Source: FW021-bin31 sp964647485 (lineage in GTDB: Bacteria; Bacteroidota; Bacteroidia; Chitinophagales; Chitinophagaceae). From it: DNA of 64,000 nt. The stretch spans positions 43,353-107,352 of the forward strand of contig CAZYHV010000012.1 of assembly GCA_964647485.1 (NCBI GenBank), given 5' to 3'. The first letter of the stretch is position 1. Each line of letters starts with the position of its first letter. Positions 9,401 through 17,745 of the stretch are shown here, in pieces. Below the pieces are notes generated by a model. The model saw only the letters and a list, made by a program, of their open reading frames with translations. It was not told the DNA's origin and did not search any database. The position numbers were made by a program, and so were the translations under genes.

Positions 9401-9889
9401 GGATTTAATTTGAGATGGAGAAGTTTTGATTTTGCCGCTAATTTTTCATTTGGTGGGGGATACACTATAGTTAGAGATGGATATGCTAAAATTTCATTCC
9501 TAAATAATGGTAATCTTTTAAAGGATTATACTGATAGGTGGCATCGGGAGGATCCGTTGGATCTTAATAGTAAATGGATTCCAGGTAAAGATATTCCCCT
9601 AAGATTTAATGACGGTTCACATAGTAACTACCGGACGTCATCATATTGGGTTATAAATGCCAGGTATTTAAGATCCAGATCTATTTCTATTGGATATACT
9701 CTCCCTAAAGATTTGACAAAAAAGGTTAGCATACAACGAGCTAGAATATTTGTTGATACGGATAACTTACTAACATTTGATAATGTTAAAAAGCAGGCAA
9801 GTTTTATTGATCCTGAAATAAAAGCAAATAATGCAATTCAGTATCCCCAAAGTAAATTTATTAATGTAGGAATAAAATTAACATTCTAA
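6404..9889 (+). CDS. SusC/RagA-type TonB-dependent outer membrane transporter with STN signalling domain
   Basis: About 1161 residues. I chose the ATG at 6404 over the upstream 6323 ATG, because the signal peptide (MKLTTFLLLIALTQISAKSFSQ) follows soon after it and the intervening upstream residues come from repeat sequence. Order of domains: STN (ISLGKVFRDIHKQTGYHF, about 65-125), CarboxypepD_reg-like domain (about 145-225), TonB plug (LVVVGFGEQKKKNITSSISN, then APLYVIDGV) and a 22-strand barrel ending in a terminal Phe. It imports oligosaccharides with SusD, and the STN domain would signal through FecR. Bases after about 7080 look markedly more AT-rich than the 5' part, suggesting a mosaic gene. 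Confidence 0.96.
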   Translation: MKLLFTKVREEQRPCSPSSYRTFSKRILLVMKLTTFLLLIALTQISAKSFSQTITITGNNISLGKVFRDIHKQTGYHFLSTKEQLLDSRKVDVNLKKVPLNEGLRSVFKGQPLTYRILDKTIIVKRKANNVMKYRSEETLPETISIEGTVKDSITGDPLVGVTIKVKGGTVGTTTDVKGKFSLEVPKDAVLEVSYVGYKPQEISTKGKTDFQILLVTAATGLNQLVVVGFGEQKKKNITSSISNISAKDIEKVDGGATISSKLAGKLSGLSFRQAEGRPGSGATINIRNMGAPLYVIDGVIENKGRFDQLDPNDIQSISILKDASAASVYGVQAGNGVVVIETKKGRLNTPLRVNVKAYRGWQNLTRYPNNVVDAYHWQLYAADAQMNSNGTTGITRQDIQNWKEAKSPEFQSFDWPAMIFRKNAPQTALNIDLSGGSEKTNYYLSFSRFKQDAVFKEYQYDRYNVLSNVETRIGKENRLKLGVSFRGKIEDRLHPGIPGLDDYMQPLNAAMRNRPMFSAFANNNPKYLNDIGFNNTNAGLWTFERSGKYQDRWWALATRFSLSYNFPVKGLSAKASFNYTYEDNLLTNHEKRYKAYTYHYDDSTYEVTNTKPNAWQERGTQKNFRKNFSGQINYSRLFKKHNLKVLLATVWLSTQSLKTHIHSVPPTDVLDQFIFNTIDDNGFLDANNKTARIGYIGRIKYNYADRYYLELSGRQDGSWKFPKDNRWGFFPAFSAGWRLSSEPFLSSSLGQGNIINDLKLRVSYGVLGDDDIGIGPYAYVPGYNFGIGNFIVDGQSFNMSGYRGLPVTNITWFTSNMFNIGLDFSLWDNKFTGSIEYFNRKRKGLLAKKYDLLLPSEIGYQLPEENLNSDEVFGGDIELSYNGDLGNLHYEIFGNVNYARKKMLHNYKPRYGNSWDKYRNATEERLKDIFWGYEVKGQFQSIDQINNYSVDVDGRGNTTLLPGDLIYKDVNGDGIINEMDMRPIGFNKGGQPIVYGGFGFNLRWRSFDFAANFSFGGGYTIVRDGYAKISFLNNGNLLKDYTDRWHREDPLDLNSKWIPGKDIPLRFNDGSHSNYRTSSYWVINARYLRSRSISIGYTLPKDLTKKVSIQRARIFVDTDNLLTFDNVKKQASFIDPEIKANNAIQYPQSKFINVGIKLTF

Positions 9890-9900
9890 ATATTTTTTAT

Positions 9901-11790
9901 ATGAAAAGACTAATATTCTTTACAATAGCAATCCTTTTTGTTTCTTCAATGGGTTGTAGTAAGATGCAGGATCGTTTTTTAGATAAAGATCCATTTGACG
10001 TTTTAACTAATGATCAAGTATGGGAAAATAGCGATTTAATAAATTCTGTATTATACGATCTATACGATCGGATACCTACACTGACTTCCTTTGATCACAT
10101 AAATTCTTTTGGGAATTTTGACGAAGGATTTCTTTCTCAGAATAATCAATATGGGAAGTACAGACTTCAGAACTGGTCATTCAATTCCTGGAACCTTTGG
10201 AACTATGATTATATTAGAGAGATTAATTTATTCATGGATAATATTGAAAATTCAAAGTCCTTAGAAGAAGGCGAAAAGAGACTATTTTTAGCTAATGGGC
10301 GTTTCCTAAGGGCAAATGCTTATTTTGAACTTGTAAAAAGAATGGGTGGTGTTCCATTGGTTTTAGATACCTTAGAATATAATTACGATGGGAAAGTTAA
10401 GCATCTTCAATTTGCCAGAGAGCCAGAATCTTCAGTATATGATTTTATTATTAGTGAGTTAGACGCTATAAAAGGTGATCTCCCTGATGACCCATCAGAG
10501 AAGTCTTTGGCTACATGGGGGGCAGCTCTCGCTATGGAATCAAGAGCAGCTTTATATGCGGGGTCTATAGCTAAATACGGAGTAAACACACCTTCTGTTA
10601 CACTGTCTGATAATATCGTTGGAATCCCTGCTAATAAAGCAGATCATTATTATGATCTTGCCTTAAGATCAGCAGTTAAGCTTATTAATAGTGAAGAGTA
10701 TGCTTTGTACTTAAAGTACCCTAATGATTTAGAGAAAAACTTTGCACAACTTTTTTTAGATAAGAGCGATAATAAAGAGGTAATCTTTGCAAAGGATTAT
10801 TTGGAGAAATTTAAGAGTAACCAGTTTACTCCTAATAATCAACCTCATTCTCTTGCATTGGCGGGAGAAAATGTGGGGGTATTAAATCCGTCCTTAAATC
10901 TTGCTCAAATGTATGAAAAGACAGATAATACGATTGCTCCTTTTGAAACGAAAGATGCTTCAGGTGATTTTATTATATACGATAAGGTGAAAGATATTTT
11001 TAAAGGCCGGGACGCACGATTGGGAGGGACTATAATGTTACCCGGATCTACTTTCAGAGGTGATAGTATAGATATTTTTGCAGGCTATATTATGCCCCAA
11101 GATAATTGGTCTATTCTTACAGGAAGTAGTTTTGGGCAGCATAGAAAACTCCCTAATGGCAAATCAACAGAAATTGTTGGAAAAGACGGACCAATTAACG
11201 GCCTCCAATTTGGTACTCAGACAGGTTTCTATGTTAGGAAATATCTTAACCCAGATCCTTTAGCCGGTAATAGAACGAGGGGTAGCGATACTTGGTGGAT
11301 TTATTATAGATATGCTGAAGTTTTATTGAATGCTTCAGAGGCAGCTTTTGAGTTAGGTAAAAAAGATACGGCCGCTTTGTATATTAATGAAGTGAGAAAG
11401 AGAGCAGGTCTTAAAATCCCTTTGAAAGTTAATGAGATAACTTTTAATCGAATTGTCCATGAAAGGAGAGTTGAATTTGCCTTTGAGGGACATGAATTTT
11501 TTGACCTAAAAAGGTGGAGATTAGCCCATAGGGTATGGAATGGGCAAAAGACTGCTACTCTGACGATTCATCCAGGAGATGCAGATGCAGTAAGTAGCCG
11601 TATTTTTGGATTATATCCATACAAAATATATGATCCTGGACATAGTGATAATGGTAAGTGGATATTTAAAGAAGTTTTACCAAGTCCTATGAATGGTGTA
11701 TTTAATTTTCGTTTAGGTAACTATTATTCAAGGATTCCCAATGATGTTATGGCTAATAACCCTAAATTGATTCAAAATCCTAACCAATAA
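9901..11790 (+). CDS. SusD/RagB-family glycan-binding lipoprotein
   Basis: A 629-residue lipoprotein (MGCSKMQDRFL; Cys about residue 19) with the SusD N-terminal signature (RFLDKDPFDVLTNDQVW), the TPR-like repeats and the RagB C-terminal motif (YRYAEVLLNASEAAFELG, ALYINEVRKRAGL, ERRVEFAFEGHEFFDLKRW). It forms the hinged lid over the SusC pore and binds the sugar. It begins 11 bases after susC and clearly belongs to the same operon. The stretch is AT-rich like the 3' part of susC. Confidence 0.95.
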   Translation: MKRLIFFTIAILFVSSMGCSKMQDRFLDKDPFDVLTNDQVWENSDLINSVLYDLYDRIPTLTSFDHINSFGNFDEGFLSQNNQYGKYRLQNWSFNSWNLWNYDYIREINLFMDNIENSKSLEEGEKRLFLANGRFLRANAYFELVKRMGGVPLVLDTLEYNYDGKVKHLQFAREPESSVYDFIISELDAIKGDLPDDPSEKSLATWGAALAMESRAALYAGSIAKYGVNTPSVTLSDNIVGIPANKADHYYDLALRSAVKLINSEEYALYLKYPNDLEKNFAQLFLDKSDNKEVIFAKDYLEKFKSNQFTPNNQPHSLALAGENVGVLNPSLNLAQMYEKTDNTIAPFETKDASGDFIIYDKVKDIFKGRDARLGGTIMLPGSTFRGDSIDIFAGYIMPQDNWSILTGSSFGQHRKLPNGKSTEIVGKDGPINGLQFGTQTGFYVRKYLNPDPLAGNRTRGSDTWWIYYRYAEVLLNASEAAFELGKKDTAALYINEVRKRAGLKIPLKVNEITFNRIVHERRVEFAFEGHEFFDLKRWRLAHRVWNGQKTATLTIHPGDADAVSSRIFGLYPYKIYDPGHSDNGKWIFKEVLPSPMNGVFNFRLGNYYSRIPNDVMANNPKLIQNPNQ

Positions 11791-11800
11791 AATTATTAGT

Positions 11801-12508
11801 ATGAAAATAAGAAATTTTAACAGCGTAATATTATTTTTATCTTTTATGGCCATTATTAGTTGTAAGAAAGATAATTATAATCCTCCAAACTCTATTTTAA
11901 CTGGAGCGATCTTGTATAATGGTGACACACTCAGATTTAGTAATTCTAATCCTTTAAACTTAGAACTTTGGCAAACAGGATTTGGTAAACGGACTCCTAT
12001 TAATGTTTTTGTTAATGAAGCGGGAAAATTTTCTGCTGTATTATTTGATGGTGACTATAAATTAGATTTACCAAGTGGAAATTATCCCTTTGTTTTTCCA
12101 AGTGACAAAGGAAATGACCATGATACGATTTCGTTTCGTTTAGATGGATCGTTAAACCTAAATCTTGATGTGACCCCCTATTATATACTGAAGGATGTAT
12201 CCTTTTCAAAGGATGACAGATCAATCTCTGCAAATTTTATTATAAATAAGATTATATCGGATGCTAGATCTAAAAATATAGATAAGGTTTTTTTATTTCT
12301 CGGAAAAACCAGAATTGTGGATAATAGCAATAATATTTCTACAGCTTCTGTCTTACCCAAAGATATAACAGATTATGATAACGTAAATATAAAGACGACG
12401 ATACCGGAAATGACCCCTTCTCAAAGCTATGTTTTTGCTAGGGTTGGCTTGAAAATAGCCTCTATTGAACAGATGATTTTTTCACCTGTAATAAAAATTG
12501 AATTTTAA
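11801..12508 (+). CDS. DUF3823 family lipoprotein, likely surface glycan-binding accessory
   Basis: A 235-residue lipoprotein (IISCKKDNYNPPNS; Cys about residue 21) with the pattern of DUF3823: a first beta-sandwich (LTGAILYNGDTLRF, VNEAGKFSAVLFDGDYKLDL) and a second after VTPYYILKDVSF. The family is found directly after SusC/SusD genes in PULs and is thought to take the place of SusE-type surface binding proteins. It begins 10 bases after susD. No catalytic residues are seen. The family assignment is from pattern memory and is fairly sure. Confidence 0.8.
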   Translation: MKIRNFNSVILFLSFMAIISCKKDNYNPPNSILTGAILYNGDTLRFSNSNPLNLELWQTGFGKRTPINVFVNEAGKFSAVLFDGDYKLDLPSGNYPFVFPSDKGNDHDTISFRLDGSLNLNLDVTPYYILKDVSFSKDDRSISANFIINKIISDARSKNIDKVFLFLGKTRIVDNSNNISTASVLPKDITDYDNVNIKTTIPEMTPSQSYVFARVGLKIASIEQMIFSPVIKIEF

Positions 12509-12548
12509 AACTCGATTTTTCTCTCTTTTACTTATAAATTACATTGGT

Positions 12549-14363
12549 ATGCATATAATATTTGAGACAAGTTATAAGGTTTTGCGATTTCTATTCTGCT
12601 TGATCTTTTTACTTCCCAGTATCCCCATTTTTGGCCAGCAAATACATCAACAAAGGCCAAATGTAATACTCATTATATCAGATGATATGGGGTTTTCAGA
12701 TATAGGCTGTTATGGCGGTGAGATTTCCACACCGAATATAGATTCTTTGGGAATGAATGGCCTACGTTATACCCAGTTTTACAATGTGGATCATTGTGCA
12801 CCATCAAGAGCTGCATTAATGACCGGATTGTACTCTCACCAAACAGGGCTGGGATGGATGCCGGATAAAGATTTTCATCTTCCGGGATATAGAGGAGAAT
12901 TAAATAATCAATGTGTTACAATTGCAGAGGTTTTACAGCAAGCGGGTTATGCAACTTTTATGACAGGGAAATGGCACCTTTGTAGAAATGTACATGCTGG
13001 TGGTCCGGAACATGATTGGCCTTTACAAAGGGGGTTTGACAAATTTTATGGAATACTGACCGGCGCAGGTAATTATTATGATCCGCCCTCCTTATGTCGT
13101 GGAAACACGCTAATAACACCGGAAAACGATCCTGTTTATCATTCTGAACATTATTACATTACAGATGCTATCACTGATAACTCTATACGCTATATCAAAA
13201 ACAGGGATAAAGATAAACCTTTCTTTATGTATGTAGCCTACACTACTGCACATTGGCCAATGCAAGCACCCGAAAAAGATATTGCAAAATATAAAGGTAA
13301 GTATCATGAAGGGTGGGATGTTTTAAGAAGAAGGCGATATCACCGCGAATTATCGCTCGGTGTTATAGATTCTTCTACCGTATTATCTCCTTTGGATACG
13401 AAACCATGGAGTGAGGAAAAAGATAAGCCTGCGATGGAACGCAGGATGGAAACATATGCAGCGATGATTTCCATTATGGATAGGGGTATTGGAAAAATTG
13501 TTAAAGAATTAAAAAAAGAAAATATATTTGATAATACGGTTATTATCTACTTACAAGACAATGGTGGAAATGCGGAAGGGACGGGGTATGGACCTGGTCC
13601 TGAAGGGAAGAAGTCTTTTGTTGCCAGAGATACCTCAAAACTTAAAAAGTTAGGAAAAGATGAAATACAATATGCTGTTGTCCCTGCGATTACCCATGAT
13701 GGAGCGATTACTATTACAGGGAAAAGAGTAATGGCCGGGCCGGAAAATACCTATTTGGCTTATTTAAAACCATGGGCTAATGTGTCCAATACTCCATTTC
13801 GCAAATACAAAAATTTCAATTATGAAGGCGGGATAGCAACTCCCTTAATTATTCATTGGCCTAACGGCATTAAAAGTGGCAGAGCTGCTCTTCGAAAGCA
13901 GCCGGGGCATGAAATAGATATTATGCCTACAATTATTCAATTGACTAAAGCAAAATACCCGAAAGTCTATAATGGACATAAAATTACACCAGTATCAGGT
14001 GTGAGTTTAGTGCCTACCTTTACAAAGGAGCCATTAAAACCTCGAGCAATTTATTGGTCTCATCAGGCCAATAGAGCGATGAGGATGGGTAAGTGGAAAA
14101 TTATTTCCGGGGGGATTTTACATGGCGGGTATGGTAATTGGAAAACGTATACAAGTGAGCCATGGGAGTTGTATAATATGCAGAAGGATAGGAGTGAATT
14201 GAAGGATTTATCCTCTCAATATCCCCAAAAAGTAAAGAGGATGGTTAAGATGTGGGAAAAATGGGCTCATGAAACGAATGTATATCCAATGCCCTGGAAA
14301 GAGGAGCAACCCAATGAGAGATCCTATTATATGTCGACACCCTGGCAATTCCCTAATTTTTAA
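12549..14363 (+). CDS. Type I sulfatase (arylsulfatase A family), paralogue of the third sulfatase
   Basis: About 604 residues from the ATG at 12549; an earlier TTG at 12498 would overlap the previous gene and add residues ahead of the signal peptide (VLRFLFCLIFLLPSIPIFGQ). The sulfatase fold is clear: metal site VILIISDDMGFSDIGCYGG, the modification motif HCAPSRAALMTG with Cys83 as the formylglycine precursor, MTGKWHL, and YLQDNGGNAEG. The Cys must be oxidised by a formylglycine-generating or anaerobic maturase, and none is seen in the window. It removes sulfate esters from the imported glycan. Substrate position is unknown. Confidence 0.92.
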   Translation: MHIIFETSYKVLRFLFCLIFLLPSIPIFGQQIHQQRPNVILIISDDMGFSDIGCYGGEISTPNIDSLGMNGLRYTQFYNVDHCAPSRAALMTGLYSHQTGLGWMPDKDFHLPGYRGELNNQCVTIAEVLQQAGYATFMTGKWHLCRNVHAGGPEHDWPLQRGFDKFYGILTGAGNYYDPPSLCRGNTLITPENDPVYHSEHYYITDAITDNSIRYIKNRDKDKPFFMYVAYTTAHWPMQAPEKDIAKYKGKYHEGWDVLRRRRYHRELSLGVIDSSTVLSPLDTKPWSEEKDKPAMERRMETYAAMISIMDRGIGKIVKELKKENIFDNTVIIYLQDNGGNAEGTGYGPGPEGKKSFVARDTSKLKKLGKDEIQYAVVPAITHDGAITITGKRVMAGPENTYLAYLKPWANVSNTPFRKYKNFNYEGGIATPLIIHWPNGIKSGRAALRKQPGHEIDIMPTIIQLTKAKYPKVYNGHKITPVSGVSLVPTFTKEPLKPRAIYWSHQANRAMRMGKWKIISGGILHGGYGNWKTYTSEPWELYNMQKDRSELKDLSSQYPQKVKRMVKMWEKWAHETNVYPMPWKEEQPNERSYYMSTPWQFPNF

Positions 14364-14384
14364 AATACTTAAATACGTAATTTT

Positions 14385-15983
14385 ATGACACGCAAAAATG
14401 CCATTAAACAAATGGGGTTATTAGGCTTAAGTCCAATGATTCCTCCATTTATGCAGAATTGGCCCCAAGGAAAAAGGCCGAATATTATTATGATCTTATG
14501 TGATCAGTTTCGGGCTGATGCCTGCAAAAGAGAAGGATTCGGATTAGATACTACTCCTTTTTTAGATTCCCTTGCACAGAATGGGACTTGGTTTAATAAG
14601 GCCTATTGTGCGGCTCCGGCTTGTGTACCCAGCCGCACGGCAATGCAAACCGGCCGGTTTCCCAGTGCCACGCGGGTAAAGTCAAATCATAACATACAAG
14701 ATGCTGTTTTTAGCGAAGACCTCTTGCATGCGGTAAAGGCTCGTGGATATCGTACCGGGGCTGTTGGGAAAACCGGCCATTCTTATTTACGATATCATCC
14801 GGAAAGGTTTGATTACATTAAGCCCTATACGCATCTTGGGGAACCCGGCACAGATAATCCTCAAGTAAAGAAATTTAATAAATATTTACACAGCACACAT
14901 TTTTATGCAGACTTTAAACCAGCGCCTTTCCCTCCTGAGATGGAACAGCCTTATCGTATTGTTTCCGATGGCATCAAATGGCTTTCGAAGATGAAGGACA
15001 AATCTGATCCTTTTTACCTTTATTTATCTATTCCTGAACCTCATAATCCTTATCAAATTGCAGAGCCTTATTATTCTATGTTTCCCCCGGACAAATTACC
15101 TCCTCTTGCAGCGGGAAAAGAAGCCCTGAAGTCCAAGGGAAAGAAATTTACTATGCAAAGGCAGTTGGAGGAAATGGGATATCCGGGTTTTGAAAAGCAT
15201 ATTCCCAGGATAAGAAGCAATTATTATGGTATGTTGCGGTTGATAGATGATCAAATAAAACGGCTTGTGGACTATTTGAAAGAAAATAGTATTTATGAAA
15301 ATACTATCTTACTTTTTGTTGCTGATCATGGTGATTATACAGGAGAATACGGTTTAATAAAGAAAGGCGCTGGTGTACCGGATTGTCTCGCTCGTATTCC
15401 AATGCTGTGGCACGGCCCGGGTATTGTTAAAAATAAAAGGCCGCACGATGCCCATGTTTCCAATATAGATATTATGCCCACAATCTGTAGTATGGTGGGT
15501 TATCCTATACCCGATGGCGTGATTGGAAGGAGTTTATGGCCGTTGCTTATGGGGAAAGACTACCCTAAAGCAGACTTTGCCAGTATTATTGGTCAGCACG
15601 GCTTTGGTGGCAGAGACTATACCCGCATTGATCAAATTGACCCTTACAAAGATGGCTGTTTAACCAAGGGTAAAGAAGAGTTTGATGAATTAAACAGTTA
15701 TTCACAGAGTGGTATTTTGAGGCTGCTTAGAAAAGATGATTGGAAATTGATTTATAACATGCAGGGGAATGGTCGTTTGTATAATATTGCTGAGGATCCG
15801 GCAGAGGTACATGATTTATTTCAGGAGGAAAGATATAAGGAAAAGAAATTGGAACTACTTCAGGACATGCTGGCTTGGGAATTGCGATCACAGGATCCAC
15901 TGCCATTGCCTAGAAGGCGTTATATCTATAGAGGTGATGTACACAACTATTGGTCCCCTTATCATGATTCCCAGGTATTATAA
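14385..15983 (+). CDS. Type I sulfatase, different subfamily from its neighbours
   Basis: A 532-residue sulfatase with metal site IIMILCDQFRADA, formylglycine motif ACVPSRTAMQTG (Cys80), VGKTGHSY in place of the usual GKWH, and LLFVADHGDYTGEYGL. DQ instead of DD at the metal site and the overall pattern separate it from the two flanking sulfatases. The N-terminus MTRKNAIKQMGLLGLSP looks like a weak Tat-type or uncleaved signal without a true RR. It starts 21 bases after the first sulfatase, so it is in the same operon. A 35-base stretch at its 5' end recurs near 19640 (see findings). Confidence 0.9.
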   Translation: MTRKNAIKQMGLLGLSPMIPPFMQNWPQGKRPNIIMILCDQFRADACKREGFGLDTTPFLDSLAQNGTWFNKAYCAAPACVPSRTAMQTGRFPSATRVKSNHNIQDAVFSEDLLHAVKARGYRTGAVGKTGHSYLRYHPERFDYIKPYTHLGEPGTDNPQVKKFNKYLHSTHFYADFKPAPFPPEMEQPYRIVSDGIKWLSKMKDKSDPFYLYLSIPEPHNPYQIAEPYYSMFPPDKLPPLAAGKEALKSKGKKFTMQRQLEEMGYPGFEKHIPRIRSNYYGMLRLIDDQIKRLVDYLKENSIYENTILLFVADHGDYTGEYGLIKKGAGVPDCLARIPMLWHGPGIVKNKRPHDAHVSNIDIMPTICSMVGYPIPDGVIGRSLWPLLMGKDYPKADFASIIGQHGFGGRDYTRIDQIDPYKDGCLTKGKEEFDELNSYSQSGILRLLRKDDWKLIYNMQGNGRLYNIAEDPAEVHDLFQEERYKEKKLELLQDMLAWELRSQDPLPLPRRRYIYRGDVHNYWSPYHDSQVL

Positions 15984-16010
15984 TATAATAAATATTGATA
16001 AACATGTTTT

Positions 16011-17687
16011 ATGTTAAAATGTAAAGGTTTACTATTATCTCTGCTGGTTCTTTTTTTAATAACAGGTTGTTTTAATGATAATGATTTAAAGGATCATCGT
16101 CCGAACATTGTAGTTATTCTGGCGGATGATATGGGTTTTTCGGATCCGGGTTGTTTTGGCGGGGAGATTCATACGCCGAATATAGACTGGTTGGCGGAGA
16201 ATGGGGTTAGATTTACGAATTTTTACAATACCTCCAGATGTTGTCCTACACGAGCATCCTTACTAACGGGTTTGGATAATCATGAGGCGGGTATAGGGAA
16301 GATGACTATGGATGATCACAAGCCCGGTTATCGAGGGTTTCTTACCGATAATACAGTAACCATTGCCGAAGTATTAAAAGAAGCAGGTTATCAGACTGCA
16401 ATGTCCGGGAAATGGCATGTCTCCAACACCTTTACTCAGCGCACGAGAAAGGAGCAACTGGCTTGGTTGAATCATCAAACTTACCATGAGACGTTTTCTC
16501 CATTAGAGCAATATCCCATCAACCGAGGTTTTGAAAAATTTTATGGAACCATTTGGGGTGTAGTGGACTATTTTGATCCATTTAGCCTGGTTCATGACAG
16601 CACGCCTGTTAAAACGGTTCCGGAGAATTATTATCATACTGATGCCATCAATGACTCGGCCGCTGCGTTTGTACGACAGATGAGTGAAAAAGATGCGCCC
16701 TTCTTTCTTTATGTAGCAGAGAATGCAGCGCACTGGCCGCTCATGGCCAAACCGGAAGATATTGCAAAATATAAAGATACCTACAAAGTAGGCTGGGAGG
16801 CAATAAGAGATGCTCGTTATAGAAGATTAGTAGAAAAAGGTGTGATTGACTCTACAATTGCTCCCCTCCCCGCTCGCTGGCATAATGGTCTTAAATGGGA
16901 GGACGACCAGGATTCACTTTGGGATGCCCGGGCTATGGCTGTTCATGCAGCTATGGTGGATTGTATGGATCAGGGTATCGGTAGGATTATCCAAGCCCTA
17001 AAAGAAACAGGGGAAATAGACAATACATTAATTTTGTTTTTAAGTGACAATGGCGCCAGCGCTGAGGTAGCTGCGAATTACGGACCGGGGTTTGACCGTC
17101 CATCAGAGACCCGAGACGGTCGCAAAATCATTTACGATGTAGATAAAAAAGAGACACCAGGGTTAGAAACCACTTATTCGTCTATTGGACCAAGGTGGGC
17201 AAACGTTTCTAACACCCCTTATCGTTTTTGGAAAGCAAAATCATATGAAGGGGGAGTGCATACCCCCATGGTTGCTTTTTGGCCGGATGGAATTAAATTA
17301 CAAAAGGGGAGCTTTAATGATCATGTTGGACATGTGATGGATTTTATGGCTACGTTTCTTGACATAGCCGGAACAGAATACCCGAAGACGTACAATGGGC
17401 ATGATATTACGCCCTCCGAGGGAATCAGCTTTCTTCCTATTTTAAAGGGGGAAAAGGCTCCCTCCCATGCCTCTCTTTTCAATGAACATTTTGGTAGTGG
17501 ATATGTACGGCATGATGGCTGGAAGTTGGTAAGAAAAAATAAAAAAGAAAAGTGGCAACTTTATCATATAGAAGATGATGAAACAGAGATTAATAATCTT
17601 GCTAAACAGTATCCCGAGAAAGTTAAACAATTGGACAGTATGTGGCATCAATGGGCAAAAGAAACAAAGGTTTTTCCTAAGCCTTAA
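16011..17687 (+). CDS. Type I sulfatase, lipoprotein, paralogue of the first sulfatase
   Basis: A 558-residue lipoprotein (FLITGCFNDN; Cys about residue 20) with VVILADDMGFSDPGCFGG, the modification motif RCCPTRASLLTG (Cys77 of CCPTR as formylglycine precursor; Thr rather than Ser at the fourth position), MSGKWHV and LFLSDNGASAE. It aligns along most of its length with the first sulfatase (AAHWPLMAKPEDIAKYK against TAHWPMQAPEKDIAKYK), so the two are diverged duplicates placed either side of an unrelated sulfatase. It follows the second sulfatase by 27 bases. Confidence 0.92.
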   Translation: MLKCKGLLLSLLVLFLITGCFNDNDLKDHRPNIVVILADDMGFSDPGCFGGEIHTPNIDWLAENGVRFTNFYNTSRCCPTRASLLTGLDNHEAGIGKMTMDDHKPGYRGFLTDNTVTIAEVLKEAGYQTAMSGKWHVSNTFTQRTRKEQLAWLNHQTYHETFSPLEQYPINRGFEKFYGTIWGVVDYFDPFSLVHDSTPVKTVPENYYHTDAINDSAAAFVRQMSEKDAPFFLYVAENAAHWPLMAKPEDIAKYKDTYKVGWEAIRDARYRRLVEKGVIDSTIAPLPARWHNGLKWEDDQDSLWDARAMAVHAAMVDCMDQGIGRIIQALKETGEIDNTLILFLSDNGASAEVAANYGPGFDRPSETRDGRKIIYDVDKKETPGLETTYSSIGPRWANVSNTPYRFWKAKSYEGGVHTPMVAFWPDGIKLQKGSFNDHVGHVMDFMATFLDIAGTEYPKTYNGHDITPSEGISFLPILKGEKAPSHASLFNEHFGSGYVRHDGWKLVRKNKKEKWQLYHIEDDETEINNLAKQYPEKVKQLDSMWHQWAKETKVFPKP

Positions 17688-17745
17688 CGATAGAAGTTAA
17701 GGAGTTTATCCCAAACAAAGATTAATATATCAAAATTTAGTAATA

